Notes under the pieces: model-generated
The model's database searches: none
What the model was told of the DNA's origin: nothing
What the model saw: the letters and a program-made list of their open reading frames with translations, nothing else
Source of the DNA: Prorocentrum cordatum
Lineage: Eukaryota; Sar; Dinophyceae; Prorocentrales; Prorocentraceae
Assembly (NCBI GenBank): GCA_963575745.1
Contig: CAUYUJ010019104.1
Coordinates: 143,400 to 207,399 of the forward strand
DNA: 64,000 nt
Direction: 5' to 3'
Position numbers and translations under genes: made by a program
In this document: in pieces, positions 49,600 to 58,330 of the stretch
How the letters are laid out: each line of letters opens with the position of its first letter
Position numbering within the stretch: the first letter of the stretch is position 1

Positions 49600-52450
49600 T
49601 AACATCCCAGAGCCTAAAAACGAAGAAGCCTCTTGGCCAGGCAGTCGGTCGACGAGGTTTCTCAGGGCGGCGCGCGGCGACAACATCCCGAAGGATTGCT
49701 CCCCGCTCAAACAGCCCTGGGCAGGCAAGCGGCTGGCCGCCGCACGAGTCGTCTCCCACCTCACCAACGGCGAGAAGCACAAAGAGGCCTGGGAGCGGCA
49801 CGTCTCGACCCTCGCCCCGGAGAGTGGCCTCAACCCAGTCAGACACGAGATGGGCACGCTGACGAGCTTCCTGCTCAGCCTCAGTGCCGATGCCCTGGCC
49901 TCGACAACCGTCACCTCCCTGGCGGAGTCGCACGTGCAGGCCATGAGCGAGGACATGCCGGGCAACGCGGCAGGGCGCCCTCCGGCACAGTGGCTGGGCC
50001 CCAAGCTCGAAGCTCCAGCAAGACCCGAGGGAGGCACCTCCACAGCGGTTGGTGCAGACAACTCCCTGGGTACGAAGGACGCCGAAATGGGCGCTGGAGA
50101 CGCGAAGGTGCCTGGCCTAGCTGCCAAAGAGGAGGACGACGAAGACGAGGTTCCTGCTACTGAGCGAGCGGATTCGGCCGACTTTGGAAGCCCCCACGAG
50201 CCTCCTCCCCCTGATGACTGCGCGGACCCGGCCGCTGGCCCCGCTGAAGATGATGGCCCTGGCGCCAGGCCGCCACAGCAAAGCCCAACGGCAGAGCGCA
50301 TGGAACCCAGCTCCGACGACGACCCCTTGGCCGCCTGGGGTCGCGCAGCCACCACCGAGCAGAACGCCGGCGGTTCCAGCGGGCCAGGTCAAGATGAATC
50401 CGCGCGAGAGAGAGGCGCAGCGCAGGACCGCCGCCCCCCACTACGCAACCCACAGACACCAGACCGCAGGCTTGCCTACTCTGGCGCAGCGGGACGACAC
50501 GCTCTCAACCAGCTGACGGACGCCCACGGAGGCCCCATGTACAAGGCCTGGTTGGGCTCCGTGGATTTGGAGCGCCGCGGAGATACGCCCGCCAAGCGCA
50601 TCACCAGACACCAAGTGGAGTTGGGTGGAGTATTATGCGCCCTTTGGTCGGCCTACACAAAAGGCATCCGGATCCCTGGGTGCAAGGAGCCCAAGTCAGA
50701 CCCGAAGCTGCACACGGACGAGAACATCAACAAGTTCTTGGATGACTGGAAGCGCTGTGGATACGATGCCTACGCGATGGACAAGAAGTATAACTTCCGC
50801 ATCGACTGGGCAACGGTACGGTCCGAATACATGCGCCACACCAGGACCGACGGCACGGGCAAGGGCAGCCACCAGCAGAGCAGCTGGCATGTCCGGGCCG
50901 GGAGCTCCTGGGGCGCCTGGGACAACTGGCAGAGTGGCTGGAGCTCTGGCTGGCACGACGACCAGTGGCAGTCACGAGGCAAGCGTGGTGGCGGCAGGCC
51001 AGACGATCGTGGCGAGAAGAGACAACGGTGGGGCGACTGAGCCCCCCCCATGCCCAAGAGATTCAGGTGCAGCCTCCGATTTCCACACTCTGTGCAGCCT
51101 TCAGCTGCCTCCCTGGGTTACGTTTCATATACTCGTGTGGCGGCCTTCAGCCGCCCTCCCTGGTACACGCACTTCCTGCCTTTGGACCCAAGTGCGTTTA
51201 CCAGCAATACCGTCTGCATGACTGCGCTGGGGCGTGTTGCGTGCAGGCCATAGTTGGCCCCTGGCCCCGCTGTAGTTGCTTTCGCCTCTGGCCCTGTCGG
51301 ACTTCGTCCCCCGGCCTCGTGGCTCTGTGACCGACGCAAAGATGGCTTCGCCTCGTCACTGTCCAGAACCGCACTCTCACTCCCTGGGTTTGTTTAAGGT
51401 ACAGCGGCCTTCAGCTGCTCTTCCCTGCTATTCCCTGGGAGCGACCTTGGGCGGGTGGCGTCCCGACAGCGGGTTTCGAACGCATGACCAGATGGTGCAC
51501 TTCTGAGCCGTTGAGGTACGCTTCCGGCACGGTGGCGTGGTGCGCCCACCCGTAAGGACGTTGTTGCCGCGCCCGGACGCAGGGACGCAGTTGCGCACCC
51601 ACTTGCGCGCACCGGCCACAGTGTTGCCGCGGGTGGTCAGCGGACTGAGCCTATACCTGTGCCAGTGCGTACGCCTGCTTCCTTCGTTGGCCGCCAGTTC
51701 CTGTTGCCCGGACTGGCATCATCCCATCGTCGCTCCCCCGCTCTACCTGGATGAGCGGCCCTTAGCTCCCTGGGTTTCTTCGTGGCCACTGGCTGTTGCT
51801 TCGGCTGCAGCTGGTAAGCGGCAGCACAGCTTTCCCAGAGCGCCATCTTCTTACACTTCACTCTGGTACGCCAGGGCACCAAGGATAGGCGTGGCTCTGT
51901 GTATGCTTGTCACGTTAGATGCTCCCTGATACGCGTTCCTGCTCTTATCTTTGGTTGCTAGTCGCCTGCGGCTTGTGCCTGGTAGAAGATTGGGACAGTT
52001 GTACCTTCCGCAGCGTCACATCATGTTACCTGATGGCTCGCTTGCGAACGCATCTCTGTTCGAGGTTGTCTTCCCGGGCCTGACGTGCCTTGTTCGGTTA
52101 CAGACACCACGAATTTCGCGCCATTTCGGCTGCGTTGGTGCGCACTCTGAAGCTGCGACGGTTCGCTGGCGCTGTCAGAGTCCAACCTCTCCCTACGGTA
52201 TGCAGTCAGGCGACAGCTTGCGCGTCTCTCGGACGCTTCTGCTTGAGCATGGTTCAGACACCCTGGGACCCTATGGTACGCCATTCGCTGCGCCGAGGTT
52301 TGCAGACTCCCTACTGTTCAGATATTGCACCCAAGCGGCGTACTGCTTGGCCATGGCCTCAGACACCTTGGGGTTATTTGCATCGCGCCACTTTGGCAGC
52401 GTAGTTACAGACTCCCTGGGTGCAGGTCCCTGGGCGTCAGACACCCTGGG
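47476..52450 (+). repeat. Dispersed CCCTGGG motif, about 19 copies
   Basis: CCCTGGG, mostly within TCCCTGGGT, starts at 47,477, 47,554, 47,730, 48,227, 48,290, 48,731, 48,974, 49,320, 49,715, 50,064, 50,674, 51,111, 51,382, 51,433, 51,768, 52,261, 52,414, 52,428 and 52,444. Inside the two frames it is read in all three codon phases (Ser-Leu-Gly, Pro-Trp, x-Pro-Gly), so it is not a protein repeat. Some noncoding copies share a longer context, CCTTCAGC(C/T)GC-n-TCCCTGG (51,095, 51,145, 51,402). Confidence 0.75.
49556..51040 (+). CDS. Unrecognised 494-residue protein, acidic middle, Trp/Gly/Arg tail
   Basis: Begins inside the end of the 877-codon frame. Residues 1-120 are mixed and helical. Residues 150-300 are an acidic, Pro-rich, probably disordered stretch (KEEDDEDEVPATERADSADF). 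Residues 310-430 form a folded-looking part with YKAWLGSVDLERRGDTPAKR, FLDDWKRCGYDAYAMDKKYN and EYMRHTRTDGTG. The tail is Ser/Trp/Gly-rich (SSWGAWDNWQSGWSSGWHDD) and ends in GKRGGGRPDDRGEKRQRWGD, an RGG-like RNA-binding composition. No family is recognised. The overlap and tail suggest a nucleic-acid-binding partner or the C-terminal half of the upstream product. Stop is TGA at 51,038-51,040. Confidence 0.65.
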   Translation: MDYIWRQFCHGHCDDNIPEPKNEEASWPGSRSTRFLRAARGDNIPKDCSPLKQPWAGKRLAAARVVSHLTNGEKHKEAWERHVSTLAPESGLNPVRHEMGTLTSFLLSLSADALASTTVTSLAESHVQAMSEDMPGNAAGRPPAQWLGPKLEAPARPEGGTSTAVGADNSLGTKDAEMGAGDAKVPGLAAKEEDDEDEVPATERADSADFGSPHEPPPPDDCADPAAGPAEDDGPGARPPQQSPTAERMEPSSDDDPLAAWGRAATTEQNAGGSSGPGQDESARERGAAQDRRPPLRNPQTPDRRLAYSGAAGRHALNQLTDAHGGPMYKAWLGSVDLERRGDTPAKRITRHQVELGGVLCALWSAYTKGIRIPGCKEPKSDPKLHTDENINKFLDDWKRCGYDAYAMDKKYNFRIDWATVRSEYMRHTRTDGTGKGSHQQSSWHVRAGSSWGAWDNWQSGWSSGWHDDQWQSRGKRGGGRPDDRGEKRQRWGD

Positions 52451-52570
52451 TTGCAGCACCCTTGCACCCGCCGCCCTGGCGCCGGCCGCGGCCTGCGCGC
52501 GCGTCCGGCCAATTAGTTTCGGCCGCAGCCCGACCGTTACTCGCCGCCGCTGGCGCTTCCGCCCGTGGCT
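51041..52570. other. Noncoding region downstream of the 494-codon frame
   Basis: About 1.5 kb with no convincing coding sequence. A 207-codon frame at 51,951-52,574 is rich in repeats of SDTLG, produced by CAGACACCCTGGG-like repeats, and is probably not a gene. The region holds eight CCCTGGG copies and would be the 3' untranslated part if the upstream frames are expressed. Confidence 0.5.
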
Positions 52571-52689
52571 GTAAAAGAAAAAATCCCCACCAGCCCATCC
52601 AGAAACGATGCCCAGGAAAGCTGACGGAAGAAGGGAAGAAGAGACTCACATAGTGAACCGGGGCGGGCCACAACGGTGAATTGGGAGAT

Positions 52690-53345
52690 CTTTTGTGGCG
52701 AACGTTGCAAGTGTTATTGCTGGTGCTGTTGCTCCCGCTGGTACTGGTGTTGCTGTTGCTGTTGGTAGTGCTGCTGCTGTTGTTGCTGATGGTGCTGGTT
52801 CTCGGATGATGGGTAGACGGGTAAGGGGGAGGAGGAGGAGGAGGAGGAGGAGGAGGAGGAGGAGGAGGAGGAGGAGGAGGAGGAGGAGAGGAGGAAGAGA
52901 AGAAAAAGATGAAGGACAAGGAAAAGGAGGAGGAAACAAGGCGGACATATGATACTCTTAGGATGTCTCTTGGGGGGTGTTTTGTAAACGTCTTGGAGCG
53001 TCTGGGTGGGATCTTGGGGGCTTCGGGGATTCTCGTGAAGCCTCTTCGGGTCTCTTGGAGGTCTCTTGAACGCCTTTCGGAGCCCCTTGGGATATCTCGT
53101 GGGCGGTTGTTTTGGAGCCTGTTGGGAGGTCTCGGGGGTCTTTTGGCGGTCCTGAGGACTCTTGGGCGTCTTGGGTGCCTCGGGGAGGCCGCTTGGGGTC
53201 CTCTTAGGGGTCGTTTGGGGGTCTCTTGGGGCCATTTTGGATCTTGGGGCCATCATGGGGCCTTTGGGGGCGTCTGGGTTCCTTCGGGGGCCTTGTTGGG
53301 GCGTTCTTGGAAGCTTTCGGGGCTCTCTTGGGGCCATCTTGGATG
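52690..53345. repeat. (TGCTGT)n, (GGA)n and TCTTGGGG quasi-repeat
   Basis: TGTTGCTG-type units at about 52,705-52,795, a pure GGA run at about 52,826-52,888, then TCTTGGGGG/GTCTCTTGG repetition every 10-15 nt from about 52,960 to 53,345, like the blocks at 13.8 and 33 kb. Confidence 0.75.
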
Positions 53346-53504
53346 ATGTCGGTCAACGAAGGGGGGGTCCTGAATTACGCCCCCCCACAGGAGGCCAAAA
53401 CGGGGCCCAAACCCGAGTAACACCAATGATGTTTGTTTCCTCGCCGAGGCCGTTTTGGACGCTCCGACACCTCGCGGAACCCTTTTGTCCAGGTCCATGG
53501 GGAG

Positions 53505-53535
53505 GGGGGAGGGGAAGGGGTAAACCCCTCCCCGA
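53505..53535. repeat. Hairpin GGGGAAGGGGT-AA-ACCCCTCCCC
   Basis: The left arm GGGGAAGGGGT pairs with ACCCCTCCCC with one bulged A, giving about 10 G-C-rich pairs, 40 bp inside the right edge of the proposed insertion. It could be a terminator-like or end structure, but a role is unproven. Confidence 0.55.
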
Positions 53536-53576
53536 AGGGGAGGAAAGAGGGGTGGAAGAGGAAACTCCCTAAACCA

Positions 53577-54760
53577 CCGACGCCCAGAAGGCTGGTGGGA
53601 TTGTCCTAGCAAGCTCGTCGTTCAAATATTGTGAATGATCATCAGGGTGCGAGTGGAAAGCTGGCGGCGGAATATTTCTGACCATGGTCGCAAACTCGGC
53701 CGCACACTCAGTGTCCCGGATTTGTTTCTGATCATGCGGGATTTCGGCCCAAGAGGAAGTAACCCGCACGGGACCCGCATTGCTGATTTGCACTTCGGCC
53801 ATAACCACGACATGATCATCAGATCGCATAGACCGTCTGTCGGATCAACCCCTTGTCGACTGATCGAATTGAGAGAGGCCTGAGGCACTGTCACGCAGTC
53901 AATGCGGCGTCTCGGGTCCTGCGGGGGGGGCTGCACCAGGTGGCATCCACGTACCATGTATGCCGTGGAGAGGTTCCGAAAGAGTAGACGCGGCACAATC
54001 GTGAAACCGGTGTGCAGTATCGTGTTCCTGCTCGGCGCCAACGGGACCCACGTGGCTGGACTGAACGGTCCCGACAGTGGCGTTTGCGTCCAGTAGACAA
54101 AACAGCGGGGCCTGACCAGGCCATGTGCGTACCACATGACGCATATGTGTGCACCACTGTGCAACCATGTCGAGACCTCCCTTCGCACGTGCATGTTGCG
54201 CGCGTGCAACAAGAACATCGCTACGCAACGATGGGGGGCCGCACAGCTACAAGCAAGTGCCGTGAATCATGTGAGAGTGCTCGACAACGTCGTCTGTTTA
54301 GCGTGCAGCCAGGAAGGTGCTTCAATCCTGTGTTAACCCACAACGCAACCCCGTAGCATCCATTTGCTTCGGTTGCTGACGTCATCACGAGGTACGGATC
54401 AACTTCGCGCCATCTGTTATTCTCAGTCGTGTTTCAAGCGTGCCTATGAACAGATATTGGCAACGTGCAAACTGATGCGCAAGGGCCAGCATGCGGCCAG
54501 GGATATCAATGCCAGCTGCATCCCGGTACGTGCATCGTATACGTATATATTGAGAGCGTGTAGATCGTCTCCGTGGTCGCAGTGTAAGTACGTTAGCGAC
54601 TGCGAACCTGAGTTTACAGAAAGACGATGGCGTGGTATCCTGTGGACTGTCCGGGTCTGGATGCTGACTGTCTCGAATCGCCGATCCAGCATCGGGCGAC
54701 GAGAGAGCTCGCAGAGGGGACACCTCCGCAGGAGCAATATTGTCGAGGCGGGCTGGGGAC
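53577..54760 (-). pseudogene. LINE EEP endonuclease, frameshifted
   Basis: Signatures in order: KLRFAVANVLTLRP (start strand, with the Asn of the family), ALAHQFARCQYLFIGTLETR (metal-binding Glu, where QET-R is expected), LFCLLDANATVGTVQSSHVG (the GDFN-equivalent DANA), HGTWMPP, RRIDCVTVP (the R-x-DY-equivalent) and SDDHVVVMAEVQI (the final SDH). All catalytic positions look conserved, unlike the LINE at 18.8-23.4 kb, but three changes of frame break it. The last residues before the break are ELARTIPPAF. Confidence 0.75.
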
Positions 54761-54800
54761 AGCTTTGGGAGCTCCCTCGCACCACGGTGGGCGTCGGCTG

Positions 54801-55814
54801 TCAACCATAACCATGGAACCTTGTCCATCCAGGTATATCCTTACTCGACACTAGGCGAGCAAGTGTATCTACAAGTTCGTTCAGTGGATACGCAGTGTGA
54901 CCTGGCACATGCAACCATTTTATCACAGTGCGTACTCGCGCGAGCTTTACGAGGGAATCTAACAGGATGGGCAACACACCGCAAGACCTGTAATCACACC
55001 TCCTGCAGCAACTTCTGCCACCATCGTGTTGTACGAACGAACAGTAATGCGCCTCGAGCGATATATCGAAGGCGCCTGAGGGAGGAGGAGGGGGGGAGGA
55101 GGAGGAGGAGGAGGGGGAAGAGGAGGAGGAGGAGGAGGAGGAGGAGGAGGAGGAGGAGCAGGAGCAGGAGGAGGAGGACTGAAGGAGCCAACAGACAAGC
55201 CAAAGAGCAACACGAAACTCGGCGGGGCTCGGCGGGCTCACGTACTCCTCTTTAAGTGATGGGGCGGAGCCGGCCGTGTAACCACCCATCCGATGTTTAC
55301 CGTCCTGCGTCGCGCCACACGCAGCAGACGCCCACGATGGTGGCCCCTCCTCCTTCTCCTCCTCCTCATCCTCCTCCTCCTCCGCATTCTCCTCCTCCTC
55401 CGCCTCCTCATCCTCATCATCCTCCTCCTCCTCCTCCGCCTCCTCCTCCTCCTCCTGCATGTCCGAACTGTCTGACCCGCCCGATCCGTCTGCGCACACT
55501 ACAAAATGATCCATGTCATCGTCGCGAACATCATTCGGGCAGGCACTCTGCGCCAGGGAATCCACGGTACGATGGCGAAAGAGGCGTTGCACAGGATGTT
55601 GCGTGGATGGCGGCGCCACGAAAATAGGAGAGAGCATTGCGTCTTGCCATTGGGCCGCGAGCAATGCTGCTAAGTTGCCGCAGTCGGGAACTGGGCTGAC
55701 GGGCGGCGTATTCGCAAAGAGCGACGGGGCTGGGCGCCCCGGCAGAGCCGCGGCGCTCGGTGCCCGCGCGGGCTGATCCCCACTGGCGCCTTGCGGTTCT
55801 GCAGGCTGGCTCAC
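54801..55814 (-). CDS. RNase H domain split by in-frame microsatellites, 337 codons
   Basis: Catalytic positions are all found in one open frame: D109 in HFVVCADGSGGS, E199 in SPPSPAEFRVAL, D250 in GAFDISLEAHYC, H306 in WLHVPGHTAYP, and N312/D316 in LNELVDTLARL. Between D109 and E199 is an insert of about 37 Glu/Asp codons (GAG repeats, 55,345-55,455). Between E199 and D250 is an insert of about 30 Ser/Pro codons (TCC repeats, 55,080-55,190). Both tracts keep the frame. It lies upstream of the EEP fragment. The N-terminal 100 residues are Pro/Ala-rich. RNase H would degrade element RNA; the long inserts make function doubtful but not impossible. Confidence 0.65.
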   Translation of the reverse strand: MSQPAEPQGASGDQPARAPSAAALPGRPAPSLFANTPPVSPVPDCGNLAALLAAQWQDAMLSPIFVAPPSTQHPVQRLFRHRTVDSLAQSACPNDVRDDDMDHFVVCADGSGGSDSSDMQEEEEEAEEEEEDDEDEEAEEEENAEEEEDEEEEKEEGPPSWASAACGATQDGKHRMGGYTAGSAPSLKEEYVSPPSPAEFRVALWLVCWLLQSSSSCSCSSSSSSSSSSSSSSPSSSSSSPPPPPSGAFDISLEAHYCSFVQHDGGRSCCRRCDYRSCGVLPILLDSLVKLARVRTVIKWLHVPGHTAYPLNELVDTLARLVSSKDIPGWTRFHGYG

Positions 55815-55899
55815 CCTTCCTGCGACTGGCTCGCCTGCGTCACGTCGATATCGTCTTCCGAACTCTGGCCAGCGCGAACCTCCTCCACTTTCGCACGGC

Positions 55900-57590
55900 G
55901 GGGGCTGCGGTCACGGCCCCCGCCCCCTGCTGGCCCATCTCCCCCCGCGGGCTCGGGTCGCTCCTCGCCCGGCACCACGCGTGGCAGCACGCCTCCTGGA
56001 GGCGTCACAGAACCCGACGCTGCGATGACCGTCTTGAGGGTGGGCTACCCAGCAGCCGCCGGGCCCTGGGCCTGCAGGGCTGCCTTCTCGTCCGCTGCTG
56101 CCTTCGCGCGAGCCTCGGCAGCAGCGCGGGCGCGCGCCCGGCGAGCCGCATTGCGCTCGCCCCACGCAGCCTGACTGGCAGCGGCTGACGTTGGCCCCCT
56201 GCTGTGCGTTATCATTCTTGTCTGCGTCCGCTGCATCAATGGCTGCCTGCGCCTGCAACTGGGCTACCGTCATAGCAGGACATGCCGCGGCAGGGGGCTG
56301 CGTGGCAGCGGCCCGTGGCACTGCGGCGACGTGCTGCGTGGGCTGCGTAGCTGAATGCGCGGCTGGAGTCGTCGTGGCAGTAGTCGCCGCCATGCTCGCT
56401 GCCGCCGTAATCTGCGTCCGTGCCGACTGCAGTCCGCCCCGTGCTGTGGCCAGCCCCGCGATCTGCTGCGCCATGCTCACCTGTCCCTGCTGGAGCTCGG
56501 CGATGGCTGCGACCGAGGCGCCTGACATCTGGATGGGTGGCGCCGCCGCGGGCGTAGTGGGCGCCACTTCCTCCGCCACAGGCGTCGCGGCGTCCTGCAT
56601 CTCGACGCCATTGGCGGCAGCCAGCAGCGGGAGAGGGTCTCGAGCTGCTGAAGCAAGACCTGTGAACGGGTGGGCTCGCTGGCACGATACAGCTGAACCA
56701 GCCGGCGGGCCCTGTGCTCAATCATGGCTTCACGCGCCGCCTTCTCTGCGCGCTCGGAGCGGCGCCGGGCACGCCAAGGCGCACCTCCGGGGTCCTGGCC
56801 ACGATGATCATTGTCATCAGGACTGAGTACTCCTGCTCCTGCGCCTCCAAGATGCTGGTCGGTAGCCCGAGCTCGCGGGGCGCGCGAAGCTTTTTCGCAG
56901 ACGCCACTGCCATACGGCGGAGGCAAGGCAGCAGGGTCCGTGGGAGGCTGGATCCAGACTGGGCGCTCGCGCCTGCTCTGGCATTGCAGGGGGCACACCG
57001 AGGGCCTCCTCCGGGCCTGCTGGACGATCCACCGTCTCCTCGGTCGACTCGGGCTCACAGTCGTCGAACGTGACGTCGGTGGTTGGCGAGCGCCTGCGGG
57101 ATGATTGGCGTCGGGCAGGCACCTCTGGGGCTGGTGCTTCCGCAGGCTCGCCATCTCGCTGCTGGGGCTGGGGCGGCGGAGGGCGGCTTGGGCTGCGCTG
57201 ACGGCTGTGGCGAGCGCTGCTGTGCGCTGGCCTTGAGGTGCGCCTCCGCCTCCGCTGGTGCTGATCTCGCGCCCGCTTCCCACTGCTGCGTGCTGCTGCT
57301 GCTGGTGCTGCGGCTGATCGCGGAACACGCTGAACGCCGCTGGACTCTGCTGTGGGAGCAGGTAGCAGGTCCTGCACATCAGGTCGCTGGCGGCATTTGC
57401 GTGCCCGCACGCAGGACACCACCACGGCGGGGACGGTGGGGGCTGCTGACCGGCCTTTCCTCCGCCGCCTTTGCCTCTGGCCTGCCACGCCGTGGTGCTG
57501 TGGTGCGTTGCGAGACACTTCGCGGCGGTCACCAGACGCAGTACAAGTCGGGCCTGAGCACGCTGTTGTCGGGCACGACTGTGCCACGCT
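55900..57590 (-). pseudogene. LINE first product: RanBP2 zinc finger and Ala-rich helices
   Basis: The frame from 57,532 has WWCPACGHANAASDLMCRTC at residues 37-56, an exact W-x-C-x2-C-x3-N-x6-C-x2-C RanBP2-type zinc finger, a fold that binds RNA or protein. Arg/Pro/Gln-rich disordered sequence follows, with frame changes. Lower down, frames 56,600-55,911 and 56,239-56,045 carry Ala/Gln-rich helices (VAAIAELQQGQVSMAQQIAG and ARRARARAAAEARAKAAADE). By order and content it is the likely RNA-binding first product of the LINE. Start choice is uncertain. Confidence 0.5.
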
Positions 57591-57639
57591 GGCTCGCTGC
57601 CCTGCTGGCGCGGCGTGCCGCCCGCAGGAGTGCGCCGCG

Positions 57640-57780
57640 GCGCGGCGGGGCCCGCGCGCCCGATGCGCGGGCGCGGGCCGGCGCGCGTGGCCGCCCGCCC
57701 CGAGAGAGGTTCACTGCGCCTGGCACAGCGCCCGAAACCTCTCGAACCGGGGCGGCAGCTAGGGACGGGGGAGGCAGGGA
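57640..57780. repeat. Terminal repeat, third copy of the 41.6/42.0-kb unit
   Basis: GCCCGATGCGCGGGCGCGGG, CGAGAGAGGTTCACTG, CGCCTGGCACAGCGCCCGAA, ACCTCTCGAACCGGGGCGGC match the units at about 41,600-41,740 and 41,995-42,135 in the same orientation. The arms CGAGAGAGGTT and AAACCTCTCG can pair. It lies at the 5' end of the LINE's 5' part. Confidence 0.8.
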
Positions 57781-58330
57781 GGGGAGAGGGGAGGGGTCAG
57801 AGAGGGGGTCAGGGAGGGGGGCCCGGGGGCCCGCTCTCCGAGAGGGCAGGGGAGGGGGGGCGGGAGGGAAGGAGCGAGGGAGGGAGGGGGGGGGGGATGC
57901 GACAGAAGGGAGCGGGCGGGGAGCGAACCCAGACCCCCTCGAGCTACGAAAAAATCACGACGGGAGGTTTTTCATTATTTTTGGATTCTGGAAGCCCTTC
58001 CCGGCCCTCGGGTCCGTCAAAAAACGGTTCAGGACGAAAAGCTGGTCCCGGGGAGTGGGTCCTGACTGCTGGGGGTCGACGTCATGCAAAAATCATGACG
58101 TCGGGGGTCTGGGAAAGAGGAGGGCGGAGGTGGGTGGGAGAGGGGGCGAGGATGAAGGAGGAGGGGGGGAGGCCAATGTTCCGAAAGACCAGGGTTTGGC
58201 CTGGTCACCGGTGGGCGGCACAGGAGGCTGAAGGGCGGGAAGAGGGCGAGGAGGAGGAGGCGGATGGCGGCGCGGGGGGAGGGGGAGAGCGGAGCGAGCA
58301 ACAGGAGCGGCAGCAGTGGCAGGGATGGGG
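57781..58330. repeat. Purine-rich GGGGAGG block
   Basis: Repeated GGGAGGGG and AGGGGG words on + at about 57,770-57,915 and 58,100-58,330, with about 170 bp of complex DNA between. No gene recognised. Confidence 0.6.

Larger units (their letters stand above)
46940..53576 (+). mobile_element. 6.6-kb opposite-strand insertion
   Basis: A block lying between the two LINE parts. Its edges are marked by similar 16-mers on the LINE: CCCACGCCCCAAAAGC (46,924-46,939) and CCGACGCCCAGAAGGC (53,577-53,592), 13 of 16 alike allowing one gap, possibly a decayed target duplication. Inside are two long plus-strand frames, a noncoding part of about 1.5 kb with CCCTGGG repeats, a GGA tract and a TCTTGGGG-type block. 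No terminal inverted repeats, LTRs or polymerase are seen. Its class is unknown, and it may be more than one insertion. Confidence 0.45.
53577..57790 (-). mobile_element. 5' part of an RNase H-EEP LINE
   Basis: Read on minus: terminal repeat (57,780-57,640), a first product with RanBP2 zinc finger and Ala-rich helices (57,590-55,900), RNase H (55,814-54,801), then EEP endonuclease (54,760-53,650) and the start of the post-EEP linker, ending at 53,577. No RT follows in place; it is inferred to continue at 46,939. RNase H upstream of EEP is the reverse of the usual LINE order. Confidence 0.65.

Noticed and set aside
51465-51540. tRNA-like sequence on minus (TACCTCAACGG .. GTTCGAAAC)
   Set aside because: Box A and box B are too close together and the T-stem and acceptor arms do not pair.
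51951-52574. 207-codon frame with repeated SDTLG
   Set aside because: The repetition comes from CAGACACCCTGGG-type DNA repeats, the composition changes abruptly, and there is no recognised domain.
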